Made by a program: the position numbers and the translations under genes | Shown: positions 26,738-35,581 of the stretch, piece after piece | Layout of the letters: the number at the start of each line of letters is the position of its first letter | Position numbering within the stretch: the stretch's first letter is position 1 | The notes under the pieces: model-generated | Database searches by the model: none | Told to the model about the DNA's origin: nothing | The model's input: the letters and a program-made list of their open reading frames with translations, nothing else | DNA from: Psychrobacillus sp048572895 | GTDB taxonomy: Bacteria > Bacillota > Bacilli > Bacillales_A > Planococcaceae | Length of the DNA: 64,000 nucleotides | Assembly: GCF_048572895.1 (NCBI RefSeq) | Contig: NZ_CP183878.1 | Location: 2,170,001 to 2,234,000 of the forward strand | Reading direction: 5' to 3'

Positions 26738-27133
26738 CTATTCTAATATGGTGACATCTATAATTTCATCAATAGATAGTTCAAATGAGCGAAAAGAATC
26801 CTCTAGTTCAATTGTTCGCTTCCTCAAATCAATCCATTGTATTGTACCGCGGTTATAGATAAACTCTCCCTCTTTCCACCGTTTTATTTTGATTTCTACA
26901 TTTCGTTTCATTGCAAGCGCGATTTGATCTTGAATTGCTTCATAATCGAATTCATTTAAATCAGGGCGCGGTTCTTTTTTTATTTCTACTGCGTACTCAC
27001 GAAGCATTTTCACATGCTCAGGCAGCATCATCGCTACCCATTTTTTCGACCCGCGATCCTGTATATGGGATAAGTCTAATTGGTTCCAATCTTCCTCGAA
27101 GTTAGCCATGCTATCACGTTCTTTCTTTTTCAT
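26738..27133 (-). CDS. YolD-like protein
   Basis: A 131-residue cytosolic protein with the YolD-type opening IQDRGSKKWVAMMLPEHVKM (D-R-G-x-x-K-W and M-L-P-E-H) and a C-terminal beta-rich half ending ELSIDEIIDVTILE. YolD-like proteins often accompany UvrX/DNA polymerase IV genes and belong to the SOS response; no such polymerase is adjacent here. The start is uncertain: neither ATG 27133 nor ATG 27109 has a strong ribosome site. Confidence 0.7.
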   Translation of the reverse strand: MKKKERDSMANFEEDWNQLDLSHIQDRGSKKWVAMMLPEHVKMLREYAVEIKKEPRPDLNEFDYEAIQDQIALAMKRNVEIKIKRWKEGEFIYNRGTIQWIDLRKRTIELEDSFRSFELSIDEIIDVTILE

Positions 27134-27297
27134 TCATCATACAGAACATTTGTTCCTATTTCAAGTAGAAATAAATGGATAATGAAAAAATGAATATGCA
27201 TAACAACTAGTTTAAGCTGATTGATCGAATATGAATGGTTATTGATCGATTATTTGATTTCATCGAGCGATTCTCACAGATAAGACAATTCTTCATA

Positions 27298-27330
27298 CAA
27301 AAAGACACGCTCATAATGAACGTGTCTAAA
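27298..27330 (-). terminator. Terminator of the LLM oxidoreductase gene
   Basis: AGACACGTTCAT pairs imperfectly with ATGAGCGTGTCT, followed leftwards by TTTTTGT. Confidence 0.75.
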
Positions 27331-27342
27331 ACAATTTCTTGT

Positions 27343-28335
27343 TTACATCAATTCTTTTGCAAGTAAACGGTAAACGTTTAACCTTTTTTCTTGGGAATGC
27401 GGAATGCTACAAATCATCGCTTCCTCAAATCCAAAATGAGCCTGCTCTTCTTGTAAAATTGTTGCTACCTCTTTTGGTGTACCAACTAAATGAATTTTGC
27501 GGTTTTCTTGAATCATCATACGATCCATTTCGGTTAAAGGATAGTTTTGAGCTTCTTCCGGTGTTAATGTTTGACGAATTTGGCCTCTCATTAAAGAGAG
27601 TCTCGAAATATCTTGAGGAAGTGCTTCGTATTCAGCTTCATCTTTTGTTTCGGCAACCGTTACCATATACGTTACGTTGATTTCTGGCTTCTCCATTAGT
27701 GTAGAAGGCTTGAAATTGCTTCGGTATGTATCAAAAATTTCTTTCGTCATCCCACCTTGGAAAAACTGTGCAAATGAATAGCCGACTCCCAATCGACCAG
27801 CTTGAAGAGCACTATTTCCAGTGGAACCGAGCAGCCACGCTTCTGGTAAAACAATATTCGCCGGAGTAGCGATTGTTCGTTTATATAAACTGTCCTCTGG
27901 CACTTCATCGCTGAGTAATTGTAGCGTGGTCGTTAGTTTTTCATACATATTATTTAGCATCGGCTGACGACCCTCGGAAAGAGCATACATTGCATAATTA
28001 TCTCCCCCTGGTGCGCGGCCAACGCCAAAATCAATACGACCCGGTGAAAATGCACTTAATGTTTTAAATACTTCCGCAAGTTTCAATGGAGAATAATGCA
28101 TCATCATCACTCCACCTGTCCCAATTCGGATGTTCTTTGTTTTCGCGGCTAAATGTGCAGCAATCACTTCTGGAGCAGAACTTGCAATAGTTCCTGTTCC
28201 GTGATGTTCTGCCATCCACATACGATTATAACCTAACTCATCTACTAAAATAGCCAGTTCTTCTGCTTTTTTTAATGCTCCTGCCGCTGTATTGCCAGCT
28301 GTGATTGGCGCTTGATCAAGTACACTTAGTTTCAT
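27343..28335 (-). CDS. LLM-class flavin-dependent oxidoreductase
   Basis: A 330-residue luciferase-like monooxygenase of the MsnO8/YceB-like group. Visible marks are MWMAEHHGTGTIASSAPEVI (the W-x-E-H-H motif, residues about 40-60), RIGTGGVMMMHYSPLKLAEV and RIDFGVGRAPGGD. Such enzymes use FMNH2 or F420; Bacillales normally use flavin. The substrate is unknown. ATG 28335 has a GAAGGGGAG site. Monocistronic. The 300 bases upstream (28336-28643) hold only its promoter region and no gene. Confidence 0.8.
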   Translation of the reverse strand: MKLSVLDQAPITAGNTAAGALKKAEELAILVDELGYNRMWMAEHHGTGTIASSAPEVIAAHLAAKTKNIRIGTGGVMMMHYSPLKLAEVFKTLSAFSPGRIDFGVGRAPGGDNYAMYALSEGRQPMLNNMYEKLTTTLQLLSDEVPEDSLYKRTIATPANIVLPEAWLLGSTGNSALQAGRLGVGYSFAQFFQGGMTKEIFDTYRSNFKPSTLMEKPEINVTYMVTVAETKDEAEYEALPQDISRLSLMRGQIRQTLTPEEAQNYPLTEMDRMMIQENRKIHLVGTPKEVATILQEEQAHFGFEEAMICSIPHSQEKRLNVYRLLAKELM

Positions 28336-28643
28336 CTAATCTATCTCCCCTTCTACAAATGCTCGTTTAATACTTCTCTTTTTAAATGCTATCGAACAAT
28401 AATTGAAAAGTAAACGAAAGGGACTTGATCATAGTAAAAAAAGATTAATAACTATAAGAATGGTCCAAGCGACTTTTACTACAAAACAAAATTTCTATTG
28501 TTTTCGAAGTACTTAGGTATCTTGGTACTATAACTAGAACAAGTTGTGTTGCTTTCACTGTGAAACAAAACTTTCTACTTCTTTTTATATTAATGAACAC
28601 ATAAAATCTTAACAGCACATTCTCAACGTGAGGAGATGATTTT

Positions 28644-28844
28644 TTGGTTAGTCTATTAGAAAATGTATTCCAAATATCAGCAATAATACTACTGCTATGC
28701 TCAATCTATTATTATAGACAGTTTAAAAAAGTTAAGAGAGAAAAAAAACTATCTTCCCTTGAATTTTCAATGTTTTTATTAACTGAAGTAGCGATTTTTC
28801 TTTGTGCAGCTAGTTATCTGATTCTTCTTTTGGATAGAAGTTAA
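28644..28844 (+). CDS. Small two-helix membrane protein (66 residues)
   Basis: TTG 28644 is preceded by a GTGAGGAG site. Two hydrophobic segments (ISAIILLLCSIYYY and LLTEVAIFLCAASYLILLL) flank a basic loop KKVKREKKLSS. No family recognised. It lies 140 bases before the orphan gene at 28984 on the same strand, so the two might be linked, but no shared promoter is evident. Confidence 0.5.
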   Translation: MVSLLENVFQISAIILLLCSIYYYRQFKKVKREKKLSSLEFSMFLLTEVAIFLCAASYLILLLDRS

Positions 28845-28983
28845 TAACTTTTAGCAATGGGCGACATTTATCCAGAAGTATAAATTACTTATTTCCTACT
28901 TCCCTCTATGTTATGGAAGCTGATGGTAAAGTCCAATCTCACTTATTCAATTTTCATATACTAATAAATAGGGAGGTGAGAAA

Positions 28984-29622
28984 GTGAGTAATGATAAGTA
29001 TAGCTCTTTCCGCAAGGATGAAGCAAAAATAGGATCGGCACACCAAGAGTGTATTGACCGTGCCTATCGTATTCCTATATTTTTAAGTACGACAACTCAT
29101 TTAAATAACAAGCAACAACAGTTTTTAAACCGTCTAATTTTAGAGATTGAGAATGCTTTGCTCTTTCCGCGTACATTACCTTTAAGTGAAAGTTACCCCG
29201 AGTCTATTTTAACTGATATTCGTCGATTGGTTTCATCAAGCTATGGAATGTTGGCAGTAAACCTTCGTCGTTTTAAAGTTCAGACAGTTGAACTCAATGA
29301 ACAAACCACTCCACCAACTAATCTACCAACCACTCCTATCTGGGAAGGATCCGTTTATTCCCAAGTGGAACCTTCAATGGCTTTTCAATTTGGACTACCC
29401 TTATTATTTGTAAGGGAAGAAGATACTGACGCAAATAATGGAATTTGGGCAGGAGGAATTGCCCCACTCAACCTATTTATCGTTTGGCATTCTGATACTC
29501 AAACGGTTGATCAATTCTTTAAAACTCCGGAATGGAGATCAGCCTTTGCAAATTGGTGTGCACAAGTAAGAAATGCTTTTTATATTCAGACAGAGCCTAA
29601 TTTCAAGTACAGATGTGACTGA
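28984..29622 (+). CDS. Orphan protein with possible TIR/nucleoside-deoxyribosyltransferase-like fold
   Basis: GTG 28984 with a GGGAGGTGAG site starts a 212-residue protein. It begins with a strand reading IPIFLST (31-37), a helix NKQQQFLNRLILEIENALL, then IRRLVSSSYGMLAVNLRR. The key segment YSQVEPSMAFQFGLPLLFVR (125-144) resembles the E-x-x-x-A-x-x-x-G-x-P signature in which the Glu of NDT/TIR-like nucleotide hydrolases lies (here E129). Such folds occur as NAD- or nucleotide-cleaving effectors in defence. This is inference from pattern only; a plain hypothetical protein is possible. A terminator follows. Confidence 0.5.
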   Translation: MSNDKYSSFRKDEAKIGSAHQECIDRAYRIPIFLSTTTHLNNKQQQFLNRLILEIENALLFPRTLPLSESYPESILTDIRRLVSSSYGMLAVNLRRFKVQTVELNEQTTPPTNLPTTPIWEGSVYSQVEPSMAFQFGLPLLFVREEDTDANNGIWAGGIAPLNLFIVWHSDTQTVDQFFKTPEWRSAFANWCAQVRNAFYIQTEPNFKYRCD

Positions 29623-29643
29623 TAAACCAATACTATAGCATCG

Positions 29644-29693
29644 AGTCGAAAATATATAAGCTATTGTCTACATTTATATATTTTCGACTTATT
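29644..29693 (+). terminator. Terminator of the orphan gene
   Basis: GAGTCGAAAATATATAA (29645-29661) pairs with TTATATATTTTCGACTT (29676-29692) across a 14-base loop, with T-rich sequence after. Bases 29694-29965 show no gene. Confidence 0.65.
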
Positions 29694-29965
29694 TATACAA
29701 AACAAATATTTTCATTTGTCTACTAAATACAAATTGGACCCAAAGCCCAAAGACCTACTTTATTTTAATAAAGTGTATTTGAAAAAATCACCAGTTGAAA
29801 GAAGCATCAAAACAGTGGATTGTTCTTTTACACTTGATTAATATCAACCTTTTTACAATATGGGTACAATCCGCTCTTCAACAATCGACCCGATTATTGA
29901 ACAACGAAAAATCAAAACTGAAATCAATGTCCACTTTAATAATTCGATATAAATGTTTGGCAAAA

Positions 29966-30012
29966 TAAAAAATGTACACCACTAAAAATGAATTTAGTAA
30001 TGTACATTTTAA
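29966..30012 (-). terminator. Terminator of the bkd operon
   Basis: AAAATGTACA and TGTACATTTT pair, extended by CTAAA/TTTAG. Leftwards the structure is followed by T-rich sequence. It lies 54 bases beyond the bkdB stop and could act in both directions. Confidence 0.65.
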
Positions 30013-30065
30013 AAATATACAACATTATAAACAAGTGATGATGTGTTACTGTAAATCAATTCAAA

Positions 30066-31370
30066 TTAATAAACAGATGTATTTTCTTTCGTAATGTTCT
30101 CCAATATTTCTTTCACACGTGCTAGGAAACGACCAGCAACTAAACCATCTAGTACACGGTGGTCTAATGAAAGACATAAGTTTACCATATCACGCGCAGC
30201 AATCATTCCCCCATCCATGATGACAGGACGTTTTACGATAGATTCTACTTGTAGAATAGCCGCTTGTGGATAGTTGATAATTCCCATAGACTGAACAGAA
30301 CCAAATGATCCTGTGTTGTTTACAGTGAATGTACCACCTTGCATTTCGTCTGATTTTAATTTACCCGAACGAACTTTTGAAGCAAGTTCGTTTACTTCAC
30401 GACCAATACCTTTAATCGTTTTTTCGTCCGCATTTTTAATAACCGGAACGTATAGCGCGTCTTCTGTTGCTACTGCTATAGAAATATTGATGTCTTTTTT
30501 CTGAACGATTTTATCCCCAGCCCACATAGAATTCATCATTGGGAATTCTTTTAATGCTTGCGATACAGCTTTCACGAAGAAAGCGAAGTATGTTACATTA
30601 AAGCCTTCTTTTTGTTTGAAGTCATTTTTTATAGAGTCGCGGTATTGAACCATGCTCGTAACATCTACTTCAATCATTGTCCATGCGTGAGGAGCTTCAT
30701 GTTTGCTGCGCAGCATATTTGCAGCAATTGCTTTACGCACACCTGTAACAGGAATCTCGATATCTCCAACCGCTACTGGAACGTTAGCTGGTGCTGGTTT
30801 TGGAGCAGAGGCTGAAGAAGGAGCCACTTGTGACGGTGTTGAAACAGCTTCCTGCTCCACTTTTGCTACCGGAATTTCTCCACTCTCAACAATTTTCAAT
30901 AAATCTTTACGCGTGATTCTGCCTTCGTTACCAGTACCAGTAACAAGAGAAAGGTCGATGCCATGTTCCTGTGAAATTTTTAGCACTGCAGGTGAGTAGC
31001 GCGCTTTAGCACCTTTTTCACGTTCTACAGGGGCAGCATGCTTTTGTACTTCCGCAGGTTTAACAGTTTCAGCAGTAGGCTCCTCGGGAGCAGCCTCTTT
31101 TACTTGAACTATTTCCTCAGAAGACCCACCTTCTGTTTCAATGGTACATACGATTTCTCCAACTGCCAGTGTATCTCCTTCGTTTGCGATTAATTCTTTA
31201 ATAACTCCTGTGAAGGAAGAAGGAACTTCTGCTGTTACTTTGTCCGTATTTACTTCAGCTAGAGCATCGTATTTATTTACATGATCGCCTGGTTTTACTA
31301 ACCATTTTTCTATCGTTCCTTCAGTTACACTTTCCCCTAACTGGGGCATTTTGATTTGTTCGATTGCCAT
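30066..31370 (-). CDS. bkdB: Branched-chain alpha-keto acid dehydrogenase E2 (dihydrolipoyl acyltransferase)
   Basis: A 434-residue E2 core subunit. An N-terminal lipoyl domain (1-80) has the lipoylation site EVNTDKVTAEVPS. A proline/alanine-rich linker follows, then the peripheral-subunit-binding domain (ARYSPAVLKISQEHGIDLSL, about 123-155) and the catalytic domain ending LSLDHRVLDGLVAGRF, with the HxxxDG active site. It transfers branched acyl groups to CoA, feeding iso/anteiso fatty-acid primers and valine/leucine/isoleucine breakdown. It is the last gene of the operon. A 145-base gap with a repeat separates it from bkdAB. Confidence 0.92.
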   Translation of the reverse strand: MAIEQIKMPQLGESVTEGTIEKWLVKPGDHVNKYDALAEVNTDKVTAEVPSSFTGVIKELIANEGDTLAVGEIVCTIETEGGSSEEIVQVKEAAPEEPTAETVKPAEVQKHAAPVEREKGAKARYSPAVLKISQEHGIDLSLVTGTGNEGRITRKDLLKIVESGEIPVAKVEQEAVSTPSQVAPSSASAPKPAPANVPVAVGDIEIPVTGVRKAIAANMLRSKHEAPHAWTMIEVDVTSMVQYRDSIKNDFKQKEGFNVTYFAFFVKAVSQALKEFPMMNSMWAGDKIVQKKDINISIAVATEDALYVPVIKNADEKTIKGIGREVNELASKVRSGKLKSDEMQGGTFTVNNTGSFGSVQSMGIINYPQAAILQVESIVKRPVIMDGGMIAARDMVNLCLSLDHRVLDGLVAGRFLARVKEILENITKENTSVY

Positions 31371-31390
31371 TCGTTTTCCTCCTTATCAAA

Positions 31391-31478
31391 TTCGCCTTGG
31401 CGTATTTGGGTCCAGATTTTTATCGAGCTTGCTCGATAAATTCCTTAAAAAAATCTGTGACATCCGCCGGAGGCATTA
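31391..31478. repeat. Intergenic nested palindrome (bkdAB-bkdB gap)
   Basis: A central perfect hairpin (TTTATCGAGC/GCTCGATAAA, 2-base loop) sits within a second arm AAATCTG/CAGATTT and outer GC-rich segments (CGCCTTGGCG and CCGCCGGAGG). Further out AACTTCATT/AATGAAGTT (31487-31525) pairs again. It looks like a mobile or processing hairpin element inserted inside the operon. Confidence 0.55.
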
Positions 31479-31516
31479 ACTTCATTTGGCAAAGTCATTT
31501 TTTTTGCTGAATGAAG

Positions 31517-32500
31517 TTAGTATTCAGCTAGCTCACGCATCGCTTTTTCGACTTTATCTGGATTGATCATGAAGAATTTTTCCATTGTTGGTGCATATGG
31601 CATAGCAGGAATATCAGGACCAGCAAGACGCTTAATCGGTGCATCTAGGTCAAATAAGCAGTTTTCTGCAATAATTGCAGCAACTTCCCCTATAATACTA
31701 CCTTCTTTGTTATCTTCTGTTACTAACAGAACTTTACCTGTTTTAGAAGCAGCTTCTATAATTCCTTGTTTATCTAAAGGATAAATAGTACGTAAATCTA
31801 AGATATGTGCGGAAATGCCGTCTTTTTCTAGACGCTCTGCAGCTTGTAGTGCAAAATGAACGGCAAGACCGTAAGTGATGACTGTAATATCTTCACCTTC
31901 ACGTTTCACATCAGCTTTGCCGATTTCAATAGTATAATCTTCTTCGGGAACTTCCCCTTTAATAAGACGGTACGCACGCTTATGCTCAAAGAACATAACA
32001 GGATCCTCATCACGAATAGCGGCTTTTAACAAACCTTTGGCATCATATGGTGTAGATGGAATAACGATTTTCAAACCAGGTTGGTTAGCAAAAATGGCTT
32101 CCACCGATTGAGAATGATAAAGTGCTCCGTGAATTCCTCCACCAAATGGAGCGCGGAAAACAATCGGACAAGTCCAATCATTGTTAGAACGGTAACGAAT
32201 ACGTGATGCTTCAGAAATAATTTGGTTTACTGCGGGCATGATAAAATCAGCAAACTGCATTTCTGCAATTGGGCGTAGCCCGTACATCGCAGCACCTATT
32301 CCAACACCAGCTATAGCAGATTCTGCAAGAGGTGTATCTAGCACACGGTACTCTCCAAATTCATCATAGAGACCGTTTGTCGCTTTGAATACTCCACCTT
32401 TACGACCAACATCTTCTCCAAGCACGAAAACGCGTTCATCGCGAGTCATTTCTTCTTTCATTGCAAGTGTGATTGCATCAATATAAGACATGATTGCCAT
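31517..32500 (-). CDS. bkdAB: Branched-chain alpha-keto acid dehydrogenase E1 beta
   Basis: A 327-residue transketolase-like E1 beta subunit. It has VFVLGEDVGRKGGVFKATNG, the pyrimidine-binding segment MQFADFIMPAVNQIISEASR, and the C-terminal VTEDNKEGSIIGEVAA. With BkdAA it forms the thiamine-diphosphate-dependent decarboxylase acting on keto acids from Val, Leu and Ile. Its ATG overlaps the TAA of bkdAA (TAATG), indicating coupled translation and equimolar synthesis. Confidence 0.92.
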   Translation of the reverse strand: MAIMSYIDAITLAMKEEMTRDERVFVLGEDVGRKGGVFKATNGLYDEFGEYRVLDTPLAESAIAGVGIGAAMYGLRPIAEMQFADFIMPAVNQIISEASRIRYRSNNDWTCPIVFRAPFGGGIHGALYHSQSVEAIFANQPGLKIVIPSTPYDAKGLLKAAIRDEDPVMFFEHKRAYRLIKGEVPEEDYTIEIGKADVKREGEDITVITYGLAVHFALQAAERLEKDGISAHILDLRTIYPLDKQGIIEAASKTGKVLLVTEDNKEGSIIGEVAAIIAENCLFDLDAPIKRLAGPDIPAMPYAPTMEKFFMINPDKVEKAMRELAEY

Positions 32501-33510
32501 TATGCGTTCCCCCCATCTTTTTCAGCGTATACATGTAACAGCGCATCTTCTGGTGCAGCATATGGAGCATTTTCTGCATAGTCCGTTGCTTCGTTTACTT
32601 CCTTCATAATACGATCATTAATTTCTTTTTCTAAATCTGTCGATAAAATATCTAAATCACGTAAGTATTTCGCAAATGTAATAAGTGGATCCAATGCTTT
32701 ACCTTCTGCAATATCTTCTGCTGTACGGTATTGTCTGTCATCGTCATCAGATGAATGGGCAGTCAAACGATATGTTACTGCTTCTATTAGGCTTGGGCCT
32801 TCGCCATTACGCGCACGGTCTGCAGCTTCCTTCACTACTCGGTAAACCTCGATTGGATCTTTTCCATCTACAGTTACACCAGGCATTCCATAACTAGAGG
32901 CACGGTCTGCAACTGTTTTACTCGCAACCTGACGTTCAAATGGTACGGAAATAGCATAATTATTATTTTCAACCATTGTAATACATGGTAATTGGTGAAC
33001 TCCTGCAAAATTTAATCCTTCATGGAAATCACCTTGGTTAGAGGAACCTTCTCCAAGTGTTACAAATGTAATAAAATCTTTTTTCTCAATTTTCGCAGCT
33101 AGAGCTACTCCTACAGCATGTGGTAACTGAGTTGTAACAGGTGACGAACCAGTTAGTATTCTATTTTTCTTTTGACCAAAATGTCCTGGCATTTGACGAC
33201 CACCAGAATTTGGATCTTCTGCTTTTGCAAAAGCAGAAAGCATTAAATCTTTAGCAGTCATTCCGAAGTGTAAAACAACACCCATATCACGATAATAAGG
33301 TGCTATATAATCTTTTGTATTATCAAGAGCAAAAGCTGCTCCTACTTGTGCGGCCTCTTGACCTTGACAAGATATAACAAAAGGAATTTTCCCAGCGCGA
33401 TTTAATAACCACATACGTTCATCAATACGGCGTGCCATTAGCATTGTTTCAAACATAGCTAGCACATCTTCATTTGTTAAATCTAATTCAGCATGACGAT
33501 CTTTTGTCAT
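32500..33510 (-). CDS. bkdAA: Branched-chain alpha-keto acid dehydrogenase E1 alpha
   Basis: A 336-residue E1 alpha subunit with the thiamine-diphosphate motif FVTLGEGSSNQGDFHEGLNF running to VENNNYAISV (GEG...NN), and phosphorylation-loop-like SSDDDDRQYR without regulation known in bacteria. The opening MTKDRHAELDLTNEDVLAMF and MLMARRIDERM match the family. It is the first gene after the tandem palindromes; a GGGGGAG site precedes ATG 33510. Confidence 0.92.
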   Translation of the reverse strand: MTKDRHAELDLTNEDVLAMFETMLMARRIDERMWLLNRAGKIPFVISCQGQEAAQVGAAFALDNTKDYIAPYYRDMGVVLHFGMTAKDLMLSAFAKAEDPNSGGRQMPGHFGQKKNRILTGSSPVTTQLPHAVGVALAAKIEKKDFITFVTLGEGSSNQGDFHEGLNFAGVHQLPCITMVENNNYAISVPFERQVASKTVADRASSYGMPGVTVDGKDPIEVYRVVKEAADRARNGEGPSLIEAVTYRLTAHSSDDDDRQYRTAEDIAEGKALDPLITFAKYLRDLDILSTDLEKEINDRIMKEVNEATDYAENAPYAAPEDALLHVYAEKDGGNA

Positions 33511-33569
33511 CTAGAACTCCCCCTTTATTTAAAATCCAAGCAAAAAAATATACTTTTTACTCTACTTAT

Positions 33570-34058
33570 GTCTAGCTCCGACGCCCAGCCTCTCGAGTCG
33601 TTTCAGAATGCCGGATAAAGGCAAAAGGCGCCTTTACCGTCATTCTTCCAACGCTTATCGAGGCTTGAGTGGGCGTCTGCGCTTTTCTACATTGTCTAGC
33701 TCCGACGCCCTGCCCCTCGAGTCGTTTCAGAATGCCGGATAAAGGCAAAAGGCGCCTTTACCGTCATTCTTCCAACGCTTTTCGAGGCTTGAGTGGGCGT
33801 CTGCGCTTTTCTACATTGTCTAGCTCCGACGCCCTGCCCCTCGAGTCGCTTCAGCCTTACCGAAAGGCAAAGGACGCCTTTACTTCAAGACTTCCAACGC
33901 TTTTCGAGGCTTGAGTGGGCGTCTGCGCTTTTCTACATTGTCTAGCTCCGACGCCCTGCCCCTCGAGTCGCTTCAGCCTTACCGAAAAGGCAAAGGACTC
34001 CTTTACTTCAAGACTTCCAGCGCTTTTCGAGGCTTGAGTGGGCGTCTGCGCTTTTCTA
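33570..34058. repeat. Four tandem copies of a 120-124 base nested palindrome
   Basis: Units begin at 33570, 33694, 33818 and 33940. Each starts GTCTAGCTCCGACGCCC and ends GGGCGTCTGCGCTTTTCTA. Outer arms GACGCCC/GGGCGTC, middle arms CTCGAG/TCGAGG and an apical arm fold each unit into one long hairpin. In units 1-2 the apical arm is AGAATGCCGGATAAAGGC against GCCTTTACCGTCATTCT; in units 3-4 the arm sequence differs. The last unit ends in the lpdV stop codon. A related single copy lies at 53626-53743. Confidence 0.9.
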
Positions 34059-35495
34059 GTTATGAATAGCTTTACCATCTACAGCTAGTGCAGCTTCTCC
34101 AATCACTTCACTAAGTGTAGGATGTGGATGAATCGTATGTGCAATTTCCCAAGGCGTTGCGTCAAGAACCATTGCTAGACCAGCTTCTGAAATCATATCG
34201 GTTACATGTGGTCCAATCATATGAACCCCAAGAATATCATTTGTCTGTTTATCTGCAACGATTTTCACAAACCCATCAGATTCACCGTAAACTAGTGCTT
34301 TTCCAATCGCTTTAAATGAGAATTTACCAACCTTCACATCAAATCCTTGTTCCTTTGCTTGCTGTTCTGTAATACCAACGCTTGAGCTTTCCGGATTTGA
34401 ATAGATACAACGTGAAACTAATGCATAGTCAATTGGCATGATATCGTTACCAGCTATATGTTCAATCGCAGTAATTCCTTCATGACTAGCCACATGTGCC
34501 AGTTGAAGTCCCCCGATTACATCTCCAATTGCATATATATGAGATTCTTTTGTTTGGAATGTTTCTGTTACTTGGATAAATCCTTTTTCTACAACGATAT
34601 CTGTATTTTCAATGCCAATACCTTCTACATTTGCTTGTCTACCAACAGAAACTAACATTTTTTCTGCTGCAAAGGTTTTCGTTTCACCATTTATCTCCGC
34701 AGAGATTTTCACTTCTTTTTCTTTTGTTTCTAGAGTTTCTGGGAGTACTTTTGCACTTGTTACAATAGTTACACCCTTTTTAACTAGCAGCTTTTGCATT
34801 TCTTTTGAGATATCTTTGTCCTCTGTCGGTATAATGCGATCTGCATATTCTACCACTGTTACCTCTACTCCAAAGTCATTTAACATAGATGCCCATTCAA
34901 TTCCAATAACTCCGCCACCGACGATTAAAATAGATTTTGGAAGTTCTGTCATCGCTAGAGCTTCATCGGAACTCATGACAAATTCTCCGTCAATCGTTAA
35001 ACCAGGTAAAGTGCGTGGTCTAGATCCAGTAGCGATTACTACATTTTTGGGAATGAGCATTTCATTTTCTTCGCCATTATTCATCTCTACAGATATAGTT
35101 CCACCTGGAGAAGGTGAAAAAATAGAAGGTCCCAACATTCTTCCTGTACCTTCATATACATCTATTTTACCTTTTTTCATCAAACCTTGTACACCTTGAT
35201 GTAATTGGCCCACGATAGATTCCTTACGTGCCTGTACGCGACTAAAATCAAGTGTTACCTCTCCTGTATTAACACCGAAGTCGGCAGCATGATTTTTAGT
35301 AGTTGCATACACTTCAGCACTACGAAGTAAAGCTTTGCTCGGAATACAACCTTTATGTAAGCAAGTACCACCTAAATTTCCTTTTTCAACGATTGCTGTT
35401 TTTAATCCAAGTTGAGCCGAACGTATAGCAGCAACATATCCGCCCGTACCGCCACCGATAATTACTAAATCATAATCTTTTGCCAACTTTACCAT
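34056..35495 (-). CDS. lpdV: Dihydrolipoyl dehydrogenase (E3) of the branched-chain complex
   Basis: A 479-residue flavoprotein that reoxidises the E2 lipoyl group with NAD+. It has the FAD-binding DLVIIGGGTGGYVAAIRSAQ, the redox disulphide GGTCLHKGCIPSKALL (CxxxxC), the NAD-binding ILIVGGGVIGIEWASML and the C-terminal HPHPTLSEVIGEA with the catalytic His-Glu pair. Its place between bcd and bkdAA identifies it as LpdV and not PdhD. The TAG stop lies in the edge of the fourth palindromic repeat, so the final codon and stop are supplied at the junction. Confidence 0.9.
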   Translation of the reverse strand: MVKLAKDYDLVIIGGGTGGYVAAIRSAQLGLKTAIVEKGNLGGTCLHKGCIPSKALLRSAEVYATTKNHAADFGVNTGEVTLDFSRVQARKESIVGQLHQGVQGLMKKGKIDVYEGTGRMLGPSIFSPSPGGTISVEMNNGEENEMLIPKNVVIATGSRPRTLPGLTIDGEFVMSSDEALAMTELPKSILIVGGGVIGIEWASMLNDFGVEVTVVEYADRIIPTEDKDISKEMQKLLVKKGVTIVTSAKVLPETLETKEKEVKISAEINGETKTFAAEKMLVSVGRQANVEGIGIENTDIVVEKGFIQVTETFQTKESHIYAIGDVIGGLQLAHVASHEGITAIEHIAGNDIMPIDYALVSRCIYSNPESSSVGITEQQAKEQGFDVKVGKFSFKAIGKALVYGESDGFVKIVADKQTNDILGVHMIGPHVTDMISEAGLAMVLDATPWEIAHTIHPHPTLSEVIGEAALAVDGKAIHN

Positions 35496-35516
35496 CTCCT
35501 TAAATTTCCATCTAAG

Positions 35517-35550
35517 AAGGCCGCTTTACTTTAAAAGAAAGACGGCCTAC
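35517..35550 (-). terminator. Hairpin between bcd and lpdV
   Basis: AGGCCGTCTTT pairs with AAAGCGGCCT around a ten-base loop, leftward. It has no long T-run, so it is more likely a partial attenuator or RNA-processing/stability site that sets bcd above the later genes. Confidence 0.45.
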
Positions 35551-35581
35551 TTTAGTTCAATAGATGAAATTAGTTGTTTTC

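Noticed and set aside
33570..34058. CRISPR-like array
   Set aside because: Repeats are long (about 120 bases), directly adjacent, palindromic and without unique spacers; no cas genes nearby.
33669..34078. Open frames across the tandem repeats (81 codons rightward, 73 codons leftward)
   Set aside because: They arise from the periodic palindrome units; the translated products are repeats of the same segment with no protein-like character.
34612..35199. 195-codon rightward frame inside lpdV
   Set aside because: It is the antisense shadow of a well-supported flavoprotein gene; low-complexity serine/threonine/phenylalanine product.
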